From positions 1,971,222-2,035,221 of the forward strand of contig NZ_LMGA01000001.1 of the NCBI RefSeq assembly GCF_001427025.1: a stretch of 64,000 nucleotides of DNA, given 5' to 3'. Below, in pieces: positions 34,024-42,329 of this stretch. This DNA comes from Mesorhizobium sp. Root554. Its GTDB lineage: Bacteria > Pseudomonadota > Alphaproteobacteria > Rhizobiales > Rhizobiaceae. The translations under genes were made by a program, and so were the position numbers. Position 1 is the stretch's first letter, and each line of letters opens with the position of its first letter. The notes below the pieces were generated by a model. It saw nothing but the letters and a program-made list of their open reading frames with translations. It made no database searches and was not told the DNA's origin.

Positions 34024-34709
34024 CACGCCGCCAACTTCAGCCCCACCATGCCCCAGTTGACGGCGAAGCCCGGATCGATGCCGGCCGGCGTCTCGACGGC
34101 GCGCCCACGCACCCATTTGATGACGGTGCGTTCGGCCGGCGCCTCCGCGTCCACCTGCCAGCCATAGCGCGCGAGATCTCGCTCGGAGAGCGACTGGACG
34201 TAGCAGCGGCAGTTCCAGCCGTTCGGTGGGTAGTGCGTCAGCCACCATTCGTGATCGACCGGCAGCACCGTGCCGTGCCAGTGCGCATGCTCCGGCCGCG
34301 AGCTGGGTTGCAGCAGCTCGGGATCGACATGCACATAGCGCAGATAGGGCCGCACCCGCTTCAGCCGCTGGATTTGCTGCCAACGCCCGGCGGCATAGGC
34401 CTGAGCCGTCATGATGCGGAACGCGAGCTCGGCGCGGCGTCCGCCGCTTTCATCGGTCCAACCGTGCCGGCCGGTGATGTCATCCCAGCCCTCAAGGAAC
34501 CCCGGCAGGCCGCTGCCGTCCTCGATGGCGGCCAGCACCTCGGCGATTATGTCCTGGACAAGCGCGTCGCTCATGCCGGCAGAGCGGTCGCGCGCCGCCG
34601 CATCCACCTCCCGCATGAGCTCCAGCCAGCGGGCCTGCGGCAGCGCCAGGCGCCGGCGCAGGAAGTCGATCGCCTCCTCGAAACGGACGCCTGTCTCAGG
34701 CGTCGCCAC
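34023..34709 (-). CDS. head morphogenesis protein (Mu gp30/gpF-like, SPP1 gp7 family)
   Basis: A 228-residue minor head protein. The block QRLKRVRPYLRYVHVDPELLQPSSRPEHAHWHGTVLPVDHEWWLTHYPPNGWNCRCYVQSLSERDLARYGW is the signature of the phage Mu F / SPP1 gp7 family (H-x-W...HP.NGWNCRC). It follows the portal gene with a 14-base overlap, as in Mu. In many Mu-like phages this protein is longer; the N-terminal part is short here. Confidence 0.9.
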   Translation of the reverse strand: MATPETGVRFEEAIDFLRRRLALPQARWLELMREVDAAARDRSAGMSDALVQDIIAEVLAAIEDGSGLPGFLEGWDDITGRHGWTDESGGRRAELAFRIMTAQAYAAGRWQQIQRLKRVRPYLRYVHVDPELLQPSSRPEHAHWHGTVLPVDHEWWLTHYPPNGWNCRCYVQSLSERDLARYGWQVDAEAPAERTVIKWVRGRAVETPAGIDPGFAVNWGMVGLKLAA

Positions 34710-36276
34710 GATCCGCCTCCACCGCTTCGCCCGACAGCCAGGCGAGCAGCATCGCCTGTCTCATGACGGCGATGAGGTCGGCCGGCGTCTCCTGCGCGGC
34801 CGCAGCCCGCCGCAGCGCAGCCTCGGCGGCGTCGAGGCTACCGGCGCGCGCCACCAGGCCGCGCACTCGTTCGACCAGCGCGCCGATCGCCGGCCCCGCG
34901 AGATCCAGCGCAGCGGCGCCGATCAGTTCGTCCGGCAAGCGCGCACCTGCCGGGCGCTGATGGTGCATCGTCTCTCGCCGGTCCTTGGCAGCCGGCTTGC
35001 CGGGCTTCGGGTCGGTTTCCTCGTCGGTCTCGTCCTTGGCCGCGCCGAGCAGTTCGTCCCCCTCGGCCGGTTTGCCGATGCCGACGATCTCGCGCATCTG
35101 GTCCTTGCCCACCTGAAGCCCGAGCGGCACCAGCCGCACGACGGAGTCGACCGTCAGCTTCACATCAGTTTCTTCGGCCCGGCCGATCTTCAGCCGCGGA
35201 TAGGCCTTTTGCGGCCCGAATTCGAGGTCGATCCACGGACGAACCAAATCTGCGTTAATGATCGCCGACAGCGCCTTGGCATCGGCACGCTCGATATCCT
35301 CCTGCACCTCGCGGTGTTCCTGCCCGACGGCGTGCCCGCCGGCGATCGCGTCGGTCGTCGCCGTTTGTCCCAGCACCAGCTTGGAAAGCTGCCGGTCGAG
35401 CCAGTCGGAGCGCTTCTCGTACAGGTCGCTCGACGTGCCAATCGACTTCGATTCGATGAATTCGATCAGCATGCCGTCCGGGATGATGGCGGCGCAGTCG
35501 CCGGCGATGTTCGCCACCGCGCGGTAAAGCGTGTCCCGATCCTCCTTGGTGGCGCTCGCACCGTATTTGCCGACGCGGATCGGTTGGCCGTAAGTCTGGG
35601 TGAAGATTGCCCAGTCGCGCGCCGTGAAAGCCTTGAACATCCAGGCCCAGGTAGCGACACGCGCCAGGCCGGAGCGGATTGGCAGGCCGGATTTCGCCTT
35701 CATCACCGCGCGGATGAACTTGAAGGGCGCAAGCTCCAGCTCCTCGCCGCCTTCGCCGATCAGCACCGGCGTGGTGAGATCGTTGCGCCGGAAGCGGAAC
35801 CAACGCGGGTCGCGCCATTCCAGCCGCTTCGGCTGCCACTGCCCGGAGGAAGTGTCCCACAGGATCTCGGTGAAGGAATAGCCCTTGCCGACGGCGTCCA
35901 GCATGTCGAAGAGTTCGCCCTGCAGCTCGTCGCGCTTCAGCCATTCCCGCACCGTCTCGGAATGCGCCTCGGGCGCCTTGTCAGCCTCGACGGTCATTTC
36001 CAGCTGCGAGACCGAGCGCTTGCGGGTGCCGAGAATGCCGAGATAGTGCGGATCTCGCTCCTCGATCGTCTCGGCCAGTTCCAGGTAGCGCAGCGGGTCG
36101 CCCTGGTCGGCCTCGCGCAGGATCATGGCCAGCCGCTGCGGATTGAGCCCGTCGCCCGGATAGCCTGTCATCGGCGAGCGCACGCCGGTCAGCGTCGGCC
36201 CGGCGACTTCTGTGGTCAGCACCGAACGCTGGATCGGCCGTCCATACTGATCGAGGATCTGCGCATTCGCCATCAC
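34696..36276 (-). CDS. portal protein (DUF935, Mu gp29-like)
   Basis: A 526-residue portal protein. It includes QRLAMILREADQGDPLRYLELAETIEERDPHYLGILGTRKRSV, SFTEILWDTSSGQWQPKRLEWRDPRWFRF, WAWMFKAFTARDWAIFTQTYGQPIRVGKY, and a C-terminal charged part. All are DUF935 blocks. It forms the dodecameric DNA channel of the head. The start overlaps the large terminase stop (ATGA). Confidence 0.93.
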   Translation of the reverse strand: MMANAQILDQYGRPIQRSVLTTEVAGPTLTGVRSPMTGYPGDGLNPQRLAMILREADQGDPLRYLELAETIEERDPHYLGILGTRKRSVSQLEMTVEADKAPEAHSETVREWLKRDELQGELFDMLDAVGKGYSFTEILWDTSSGQWQPKRLEWRDPRWFRFRRNDLTTPVLIGEGGEELELAPFKFIRAVMKAKSGLPIRSGLARVATWAWMFKAFTARDWAIFTQTYGQPIRVGKYGASATKEDRDTLYRAVANIAGDCAAIIPDGMLIEFIESKSIGTSSDLYEKRSDWLDRQLSKLVLGQTATTDAIAGGHAVGQEHREVQEDIERADAKALSAIINADLVRPWIDLEFGPQKAYPRLKIGRAEETDVKLTVDSVVRLVPLGLQVGKDQMREIVGIGKPAEGDELLGAAKDETDEETDPKPGKPAAKDRRETMHHQRPAGARLPDELIGAAALDLAGPAIGALVERVRGLVARAGSLDAAEAALRRAAAAQETPADLIAVMRQAMLLAWLSGEAVEADRGDA

Positions 36277-37982
36277 GAAGTCCCTCCGCGGATGCCTGCG
36301 CCGAGCGGCGGCCGGTATGGATCGCGCGCGCTGGTGTCGCGGTCGGCTTCGTCCGCATTCCAGAAATCGCGGCCGCCAGCGGCCTGTTGAAGCCCCGTTG
36401 AAACGGGCGTGTAGCCGTATTCACGCCATTGCAGCCGCCCCGCAGCAAAGGCGAGCGCGAGCGCGATGGCGAAGTCGCCGTGGCGCTTCTTGCCTTCTTC
36501 GCCGACACGCTCCGGTGGTATCGACGGCACACCGCGGATGACCTTGACGAGGCGCAGATCGACAAGATGCTCGGCGTCCTTCACCAGGGCGATGGCACCG
36601 TCCTCGAAGGCCGCCTTCACTGGCGGCATGTGCTCGTTATACCAGGGCGTCGAGAGATTCACTTGCCAGACCAAGCCATGGATGACCTTCGTCGGATCAT
36701 CGTTGGGAATATAGAAGCCGAATTCCCGGCCTAGATCCTCGGCGAGGTTCATGCCCATTCCAGTGGCATCTATCGCAGTGCCGACCAGACGCGGCGCAGC
36801 CTGGATGATCTGCCGCGCGATCGCCTTTTGCTCGGCGAAGGGCACATTGCGCATCTCGACGGTCAGAGCTGCCCGGCGCTGGAGCAGGCCATCAATCGCC
36901 AGCAGCAAGATCACGGCCGGGTCGTTGCGCCTGGCTGGATCGTAGCCTAACGCATGCATCCATCTCGGATTGAGCAACTTCAGCGCATCGTCGAGCCCGT
37001 CGAGTTGTGCCTTTAGCAGGTGACTGCGCTCGAGGCCCGGCCGCTGAAGATAATCTGGCGGCAACGACACGCGCTGGATTGGGGCCTGCTCAGGCAACAG
37101 CTTCATGCGCCCCTCGATCAGCGGCGCGCTAAGCCAGGCTCCGGAACCCATGGCCGGAATACAAAAAAGCTCCTCGTCGGCCAGTTCGCCGTAATCGTCG
37201 ATGATCTCCTGGCGCCAGGCGGCCTCGTATTCTGGCGTCCATTCGTCCCCGTTGACCAGGCAGATGCGCTTGAACAGCCCATCGAGCAGCGCCTGGTCGA
37301 AATCGACCTTCAGCCATTTGTATTTCGAACGGCCCCCCAGGATGTCCTGGATATAGACGTTGAATTCGTTCTCAGCGCCGTTGTGCGTCGAGCAGACGAA
37401 GATCTTGCCGCCCCACATGCGCATGGCCAGCGCGGCCTTCATCAATTCCTTCAGGCTATCGACGAAGGCGGCCTCGTCGATGATCACGTCGCCCTGGTGG
37501 CCGCGCAACGTGCGCGGCGCCGACGACAGCGCGATGATCTCGAAGCCCGAGGCGAAACGGATGCGGTAGGCCTGGATCTTGCGGGTGTCGGCCGGGTTTG
37601 CGGGATCCACATCGTCGAACAGGAATTCGCCGGCTTCAGCCGCGGCGACGGCGAAGGCACGCGCCCACATGCCGCACGTGTCGATGAACTCCTTGGCGAT
37701 CTCCTGCTTGTAGGAGATGTAGAGCACGTCCATGCCCTTCGCCTGGCGCGAGCGACCGGCGCGCAGCACGGCATAGGAGGCAATGGCCCATGTCTCGCCG
37801 ATCCGGCGGCTCTTTTCGACGAACAGCACGCGAACGGCGGTGCTGTCCATCAATTCGACGGTTCGCGCCTGGTAGCCCAGCAACACGTTGGGCAAGCCGA
37901 CCGAAGCGATGACGTGGTCGAGGTTCGCCTCGCTGTCGCGCCGCAGCTTCTCCCAGTCGGCCTGGCTGATCGGGGCGGTCAT
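36273..37982 (-). CDS. terminase large subunit (Mu gp28-like)
   Basis: A 569-residue packaging ATPase-nuclease. The atypical Walker A is FVEKSRRIGETWAIASYAVL, the Walker B GDVIIDEAAFVDSL, and the coupling motif ICSTHNGAENEF-like follows. The nuclease half contains GTAIDATGMGMNLAEDLG and KRHGDFAIALALAF, with the acidic residues of the RNase H-like fold. It packages DNA by the headful from the phage end, as in Mu. It overlaps both neighbours. Confidence 0.93.
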   Translation of the reverse strand: MTAPISQADWEKLRRDSEANLDHVIASVGLPNVLLGYQARTVELMDSTAVRVLFVEKSRRIGETWAIASYAVLRAGRSRQAKGMDVLYISYKQEIAKEFIDTCGMWARAFAVAAAEAGEFLFDDVDPANPADTRKIQAYRIRFASGFEIIALSSAPRTLRGHQGDVIIDEAAFVDSLKELMKAALAMRMWGGKIFVCSTHNGAENEFNVYIQDILGGRSKYKWLKVDFDQALLDGLFKRICLVNGDEWTPEYEAAWRQEIIDDYGELADEELFCIPAMGSGAWLSAPLIEGRMKLLPEQAPIQRVSLPPDYLQRPGLERSHLLKAQLDGLDDALKLLNPRWMHALGYDPARRNDPAVILLLAIDGLLQRRAALTVEMRNVPFAEQKAIARQIIQAAPRLVGTAIDATGMGMNLAEDLGREFGFYIPNDDPTKVIHGLVWQVNLSTPWYNEHMPPVKAAFEDGAIALVKDAEHLVDLRLVKVIRGVPSIPPERVGEEGKKRHGDFAIALALAFAAGRLQWREYGYTPVSTGLQQAAGGRDFWNADEADRDTSARDPYRPPLGAGIRGGTS

Positions 37983-38161
37983 CTTTCAAAGGCCTTGTCT
38001 ACGGCTTCACGGCAGGCATCGAGCTGGCGGAGATACTCCTGCGCATCGATGTCGAGCACGCAATCGACCCTTCGCCGGCGCTCGACGCTCTCAATTTCGC
38101 GCCGTATGGCATTGCTCAGGCAGCCTGCGTCTCGGTCGGTGAGTTCGATAAAGACGCTCAT
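37979..38161 (-). CDS. small phage protein, 60 aa
   Basis: MSVFIELTDRDAGCLSNAIR then a helical part with ERRRRVDCVLDIDAQEYLRQL. It lies between small and large terminase genes with ATGA overlaps on both sides, so it is translated in chain. No domain is recognised. Confidence 0.65.
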   Translation of the reverse strand: MSVFIELTDRDAGCLSNAIRREIESVERRRRVDCVLDIDAQEYLRQLDACREAVDKAFER

Positions 38162-38760
38162 GTCCTCACCCCCAGGATCTGCGCCTTGATCTGGTTGGAC
38201 ACCTCTTGCGACATGCCGGTGGCCTTGCGCACCGTTTCCAGCGCCTCACCGACCTTCTCGCCGAATTCCTTTTCCACCTTGGCGCGTCGGATGGTCGAAA
38301 CGCCCTGGGCCTGCGTCGCCTTGAACAGCGCGCCGGCGAGATTGAGCGCACCCTTCGGGTCGATCCGCGCTTCGCCGGCGGCTGTGATGATCTCGAAAAC
38401 CAGTGTCTTGATCGCCTCGGCCGCGATGATGGTCAGGTCGTCGGATGCCTTGGCGTCGAACTTCTCCGCCAGCATGCCGGTGATGGCGCGCGTTTCGTCG
38501 AGCCGGCGCGACAGCGTCGCCAGCTTAATTGAATGCCGGTTAAAGGCCTGGAAGGACGGGATGGTGAAGTCCAGCTCGCCGCGGTGTTCTTTTTGCAGAG
38601 CCTCCAGCCTCAGGTAGAATTCCTTGTAAATGTCGGTCTGGGTCCGCGCTCCTTCGCCGGTCTGGCGCAGTTCATCGTTGGCCCACGCGATGATTGGCGA
38701 TGCCTCCGCAGGAAGTTGTGCGATGCCGGAGAGCCGGCCGCGGCCGCGCACCATTTTCAC
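38158..38760 (-). CDS. terminase small subunit (DUF3486, Mu gp27-like)
   Basis: A 200-residue protein starting MKMVRGRGRLSGIAQLPAEASPIIAWANDELRQTGEGARTQTDIYKEF, with a helical middle (SRRLDETRAITGMLAEKFDAKASDDLTII) and a C-terminal ETVRKATGMSQEVSNQIKAQILGV. This is the DUF3486 family, the small terminase of Mu-type phages. It recognises DNA for packaging. Confidence 0.9.
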   Translation of the reverse strand: MKMVRGRGRLSGIAQLPAEASPIIAWANDELRQTGEGARTQTDIYKEFYLRLEALQKEHRGELDFTIPSFQAFNRHSIKLATLSRRLDETRAITGMLAEKFDAKASDDLTIIAAEAIKTLVFEIITAAGEARIDPKGALNLAGALFKATQAQGVSTIRRAKVEKEFGEKVGEALETVRKATGMSQEVSNQIKAQILGVRT

Positions 38761-39059
38761 GCCACCGGATCAGTGGTGCGCTTGACGCCGGCGAGGAACC
38801 GCTGGTGCGCCAGGTGCTCGCGGCCGCGCGGCATCAGCGAGGCGATCTTGACCGAGCCCGCCGGCGTGATCCTCACCGCGCCCATCTCCTTCAGCCAGTC
38901 GAGCTCCTGCTCGACCCATTCCCGCTCGCGCACAATCGCGAACATCTCGGCGAGGAGATCGCGCAAAGCGCTCGACGTCGCCGCCTCGTTCGGCTGCAGC
39001 GCCAGCTCACGCAGGATGATGAGCCGCGTCTCTTCGCGGATGATGCGGTCCAGGCTCAT
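38757..39059 (-). CDS. winged-helix-like phage protein (Mu gp26-like position)
   Basis: A 100-residue protein, MSLDRIIREETRLIILRELALQPNEAATSSALRDLLAEMF..., ending LDWLKEMGAVRITPAGSVKIASLMPRGREHLAHQR. The VRITPAG..KIA.LT..G..H pattern is a small winged helix found just before the terminase genes in Mu-like phages (ArsR-like fold). It may be a DNA-binding partner of packaging. The assignment is by pattern and place. Confidence 0.7.
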   Translation of the reverse strand: MSLDRIIREETRLIILRELALQPNEAATSSALRDLLAEMFAIVREREWVEQELDWLKEMGAVRITPAGSVKIASLMPRGREHLAHQRFLAGVKRTTDPVA

Positions 39060-39442
39060 TTCGCCCTCTCGAATTCGAGGTCCTGTAGCCGGGCGGCAAT
39101 GGCCGACACCGGCTTCAGGCGCTCGTCCATCGTCGCCAGGGCGCCGCTCAGCCGCTCTACCGCCAATTCGATGCGATGAACCTGCTCCCGCTCCGGCAAA
39201 TGCTGGAAGTCGCTTTCCAGCTTGATCAGACGTGCCTCAACAAGCTGGAATCGGGCGATCACGGCTGCGTCGCCGGTCTTCTTGTCGCGCGCCAGCTCCT
39301 CGGCATCCTCGCCGAGATCTTCCTTGAGCTCGTCCAGTTCCTTCAGTGCCTTGCTCGACCCCGATGTCAGCCAGCTGTAGATGATCGTGCCGATCGAGAT
39401 CAGAACCGCGATCAGCCCGAGATATTCCCTCACTTGGTCCAT
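39056..39442 (-). CDS. DUF2730-type phage protein
   Basis: A 128-residue protein with one N-terminal membrane segment (YLGLIAVLISIGTIIYSWLTSGSSKAL) followed by a long helix and HRIELAVERLSGALATMDERLKPVSAIAARLQDLEF. DUF2730 proteins lie between lysis and terminase genes of Mu-like phages (Mu gp25-like). The start overlaps the TraR-like stop (TGATG). Possibly linked with lysis or spanin-like functions, but unproven. Confidence 0.75.
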   Translation of the reverse strand: MDQVREYLGLIAVLISIGTIIYSWLTSGSSKALKELDELKEDLGEDAEELARDKKTGDAAVIARFQLVEARLIKLESDFQHLPEREQVHRIELAVERLSGALATMDERLKPVSAIAARLQDLEFERAK

Positions 39443-39681
39443 CAGGCGCGCCTCCTGCGCAGTCGTTCCTCGAATGTCGCGCAGTCGATGCACAGCCGCG
39501 TCCCTGGCACCGCGGCGCGCCGGGCCGCAGCGATCGGTTCGCCGCAATCGCAGATCATCGGGCTTTGACCGCTGGTCGAATGCTGGCCCCGGATTGCCGC
39601 CTGGATGCGGGCAATTCCGGCGACGCGCTCTTCCTCGGCGCGCCGGTCGGCAAGGTCGAGAGCCCGGTTCGATGCGCTCAT
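39442..39681 (-). CDS. TraR/DksA-type C4 zinc-finger protein
   Basis: A 79-residue protein: a helical start (RRAEEERVAGIARIQAAI), then CDCGEPIAAARRAAVPGTRLCIDCATFEERLRRRR. This is the C4 finger of the TraR/DksA family (C-x-C-x17-C-x2-C). TraR-like proteins bind RNA polymerase and shift transcription; phage copies are common next to lysis genes. Confidence 0.88.
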   Translation of the reverse strand: MSASNRALDLADRRAEEERVAGIARIQAAIRGQHSTSGQSPMICDCGEPIAAARRAAVPGTRLCIDCATFEERLRRRRA

Positions 39682-40217
39682 GGCTTCGCCGCCCATTTTG
39701 CCATGGCGTCTTTCACCGTATGGCCGCCCATGTAGAGTCCGAGATAGGTGACGAACAGCGTGGCGAAGACCGAGACATCGACCACCAGGCCGAGCCGTTC
39801 GTCGGCGCCGGCGAGGCCCAGCACGACGTTGACCAGCGGGATCATGGCGACGTACCAGGCGACCAGCCCGAGAAAGAGCCACATGCCGGCCGGCCGCCAC
39901 GCCCAGGTCCATGTCGGCCCGCCCTTGTCCATCTCGGCGCGCATCAGGTCGATCGCCTGCTTCTGCTGGACGTTCCACTGCACCAGCAGTTCCGGCGTCT
40001 CGGCTTCGGTTGCGGCCACTGCGGCTTCGATCCGGTCGGATGATAATCCGGGCAATTCGTCGGCCGGGACGCCGGCATGGCCGGCGATCGTGTCGATGAT
40101 CATGCCGCCGATCTCGCCGGCGGCGCCGCCGACATATTTTTCCAGCAGGCTTTTGACCACCGGCGCACCGACCTTCGCCGCCGCATCGATCAGGATGGAA
40201 GTGACCAGCGCGCTCAA
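39678..40217 (-). CDS. holin of the 3TM type
   Basis: A 179-residue protein beginning with a TTG start at 40217 that overlaps the stop of the upstream gene (TTGA). The N half (VTSILIDAAAKVGAPVVKSLLEKYVGGAAGEIGGMII) is followed by TWTWAWRPAGMWLFLGLVAWYVAMIPLVNVVLG and VFATLFVTYLGLYMGG, the 3TM holin family that also occurs in gene transfer agents. It should form lesions in the inner membrane at lysis time. Confidence 0.82.
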   Translation of the reverse strand: MSALVTSILIDAAAKVGAPVVKSLLEKYVGGAAGEIGGMIIDTIAGHAGVPADELPGLSSDRIEAAVAATEAETPELLVQWNVQQKQAIDLMRAEMDKGGPTWTWAWRPAGMWLFLGLVAWYVAMIPLVNVVLGLAGADERLGLVVDVSVFATLFVTYLGLYMGGHTVKDAMAKWAAKP

Positions 40218-40411
40218 AACAGCACCGCCACCAGCCCGGCGATGAACGCCAACACCAGGCAGATCAGGCTGGCGCAGATACAAAAGATCGTCGGCGGGAC
40301 ATAGCCTGATTGGGATGGAGCCGGATGCATCGCCAGCGCGCCCCAAAGGAGCATGCCCAGAAAACCCGACCCAAGCCCGGCGACGAGAAGCAGAACGGAC
40401 AAGGCCAACAT
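40214..40411 (-). CDS. small two-TM protein, holin/antiholin candidate
   Basis: A 65-residue protein, MLALSVLLLVAGLGSGFLGMLLWGALA, then PPTIFCICASLICLVLAFIAGLVAVLF: two membrane helices with a short loop. Its start overlaps the stop of the gene before it (TGATG). In the lysis cluster a protein of this shape may be a second holin, but nothing else supports it. Confidence 0.6.
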   Translation of the reverse strand: MLALSVLLLVAGLGSGFLGMLLWGALAMHPAPSQSGYVPPTIFCICASLICLVLAFIAGLVAVLF

Positions 40412-40863
40412 CAAAAGCTCCTCGGCGGCACAAACAGGCAGATGGTCTTGCCGGCGTCGAGGCCGGCCTGGTGGGCGCACCAGTGGAACGCGCCGTCGGG
40501 GCTGTCCTTCACGCGCCGGTCCGTCATCGGCACGACTTCCCCCGACGGAACGTGAAAGCCGTCCTGGCGTTCGGTCACCTCGCCGGCCTTCGTTTCGCGG
40601 CAGTCGTAGGAGGCGCAGCAGGACAGCGGATATGTCCAGCCCGTCGGCGCTTCATGCGCAAAAGCGCGACCGCCGAGCATCAGCAGGCAGACGACGACAA
40701 TTGCCGTGACCATGACCGCAACGGCGATCTTGAGCACACCGCCGGCTTTTTCTGAACCGGGCGGTCCGATGGCTTGCGTCAGCAACTCGACGAGGAGGAT
40801 TCCGACGCCGACGCTCAACAGCATGACGGCCAGCATCCAGCCAAGGATCAGCGCGGCCAGCAT
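40411..40863 (-). CDS. two-TM protein with Cys-rich periplasmic domain, lysis cluster
   Basis: A 150-residue protein. Two hydrophobic segments (LGWMLAVMLLSVGVGILLVELL; IAVAVMVTAIVVVCLLMLGG) precede a domain HEAPTGWTYPLSCCASYDCRETKAGEV...FHWCAHQAGLDAGKTICLFVPPRSF, whose Cys pattern resembles small secreted rhizobial proteins with the SCC...DC...C...C pattern. The fusion of membrane segments and this domain is uncommon. It follows the lysozyme (TGATG). It may support envelope disruption. Confidence 0.6.
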   Translation of the reverse strand: MLAALILGWMLAVMLLSVGVGILLVELLTQAIGPPGSEKAGGVLKIAVAVMVTAIVVVCLLMLGGRAFAHEAPTGWTYPLSCCASYDCRETKAGEVTERQDGFHVPSGEVVPMTDRRVKDSPDGAFHWCAHQAGLDAGKTICLFVPPRSF

Positions 40864-41843
40864 CAGAAACTCCTCAGCCAGGTGGCAGTTTTGGGAAGAC
40901 GCTTGGCCATGCGAGCGGCGATGATGTCGCGGTAGTGCCAGGCCAGGTAGGCCAGCCAGAGGGACCCAACGACCAACGCCACGATGCCGATCCAGCCGGC
41001 GAGGCTCAGCGCATGGTCGGAGAGGGTCGAGGGTTCGACGGCCGGCAAGTCGACCGAAGGCGGCGCTGGCGGCGGCGTGATCACGTCCGCGCCGGTCGTT
41101 ACCGCCGTGCCGGTTGCCGCGGTGCCGGCCGCCGTCTTGGTCTTGGATCGGGCGTCCAGCTCACGCTGCAGCGTCGATAAGGTCGCCTTGCCGATCTTGC
41201 CATCCACGGTGAGGCCGTGATCGGCCTGGAACTTGTCGACGGCGGACCGCAGCACCTTGGTGGCCGCGTCGCCGGGTTCGTAGCCCGTCTTGCGGAAGCC
41301 GTCGCGGATCGCGACGATCTCTTCCGCCGTCACCGACACGACAAATTCAGCATAGTAGCCGGGCTCGACGCTCGCCTGCGCGATGCGCAAATCGGCCGGC
41401 CATTTGTCGGCCAGGATGATGTCGGCCTCTTCGGCGCGGCGTCGCTTCAGCCCAGGCAGCACCTTGCCCCCGGCCTTGTTCCAGGCGCCCAGGCTGGCGC
41501 GCACCGACGCCGCCGATGCCCCGGTCACCCACTGCTTGACCCAGGTCGCGCGGTCGATCGCGCCGGTGTTGAAATCGAAGCTCAAGCCGCCGTCGAATTC
41601 GTTTTGCTTCGCGCCCGGCATCGCCTTGGTCACGCGCGGCTCGTAATTCTTCGCCAGCGCCTGGCGCAACAGGGACGTTGCCTGCGCGCGAGTGATGGTC
41701 ATGCCGAGCTTGGGCTTGATGACACCGCTGGATGCCGTCAGTCCGGCACCGATGGTCAACACGCCGGCGCTGTCCCGGTAGGTTTTCAGCACGACGCCTT
41801 CGCGGCTTTCCAGATAGGCTTCGCCTTTGTCGCTGACCTGCAT
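40863..41843 (-). CDS. endolysin: GH24 lysozyme with PG-binding domain and C-terminal TM
   Basis: A 326-residue enzyme. GH24 catalysis residues are visible in SREGVVLKTYRDSAGVLTIGAGLT (Glu 15, Asp 24, Thr 30). The middle (FRKTGYEPGDAATKVLRSAVDKFQADHGLTVDGKIGKATLSTLQ) is a peptidoglycan-binding fold. A Pro/Thr-rich linker leads to the membrane segment LAGWIGIVALVVGSLWLAYLAW. The C-terminal anchor is unusual for an endolysin and would hold it on the inner membrane. The start ATG 41843 follows GGGG; an in-frame upstream ATG has no ribosome site. It opens the lysis cluster. Confidence 0.88.
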   Translation of the reverse strand: MQVSDKGEAYLESREGVVLKTYRDSAGVLTIGAGLTASSGVIKPKLGMTITRAQATSLLRQALAKNYEPRVTKAMPGAKQNEFDGGLSFDFNTGAIDRATWVKQWVTGASAASVRASLGAWNKAGGKVLPGLKRRRAEEADIILADKWPADLRIAQASVEPGYYAEFVVSVTAEEIVAIRDGFRKTGYEPGDAATKVLRSAVDKFQADHGLTVDGKIGKATLSTLQRELDARSKTKTAAGTAATGTAVTTGADVITPPPAPPSVDLPAVEPSTLSDHALSLAGWIGIVALVVGSLWLAYLAWHYRDIIAARMAKRLPKTATWLRSF

Positions 41844-41928
41844 TCGATCCCCGCTCCGGTGCAAAAAATGGCCGGGCTTGCGCCGGCCGAGATTGCACGC
41901 AGCATGGTCGCGGGTGTGAGCGTGAGCC

Positions 41929-41948
41929 ATGCCCGCTGAGGCGGGCAT
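41929..41948. repeat. palindromic hairpin, copy 2 (ATGCCCGC stem)
   Basis: The same perfect 8-bp stem as at 26201-26220 (ATGCCCGC / GCGGGCAT), with loop TGAG on the plus strand. It lies between the Mor stop (41955) and the lysozyme start (41843), the switch from middle to late genes. No T-run follows on the minus strand. Confidence 0.6.
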
Positions 41949-41954
41949 AGGGGA

Positions 41955-42329
41955 TCAGTTGGAGAAAAGGTCGCTCTGGCGCGGATCGCGCGAACCCTTG
42001 ACGGGCTTGCTTGGCATGGCGTTGAAAAGCCGGTCGATGCCGCTTTCGCTCATGCCCAGCCGCCGCGCGATTTCCGCATTCGAGGCGCCGGCGGCGCGAT
42101 AGTGCCTTGCCCGCAATTCGCGCGCAAGCGGCACCCGGATGTAGAAGCCGGCGTAGCGATCGGCGAGCAACCGTGCTGCTTCGGAACCGATCTCGCGCGC
42201 CAGGCTGCTGCCCTCGCCGGACGGCACATAGAGCCGCGTCCCGCCCCTTTTTTCCGCCAGGCGGATCAGGCCGGCCGGGCCCAGCACCCACAACAGCATT
42301 TCAGCCAGGCGGATGTCCTTTTCGCTCAC
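41955..42329 (-). CDS. mor: Mor-type transcription activator
   Basis: A 124-residue activator with a GTG start overlapping the upstream stop (GTGA). LRLAEMLLWVLGPAGLIRLAEKRGGTRLYVP-like opening, then ARLLADRYAGFYIRVPLARELRARHYRAAGASNAEIARRLGMSESGIDRLF: the dimer core and the C-terminal helix-turn-helix of the Mor/C family. In Mu, Mor activates the middle promoter. Here it is followed by the lysis and late genes and I see no separate C gene, so it may be the late activator. Confidence 0.88.
   Translation of the reverse strand: MSEKDIRLAEMLLWVLGPAGLIRLAEKRGGTRLYVPSGEGSSLAREIGSEAARLLADRYAGFYIRVPLARELRARHYRAAGASNAEIARRLGMSESGIDRLFNAMPSKPVKGSRDPRQSDLFSN

Noticed and set aside
34411..36390. 659-codon plus-strand open frame under the portal and head genes
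   Set aside because: It is antisense to DUF935 and F-like genes that are clear; no ribosome site or domain.
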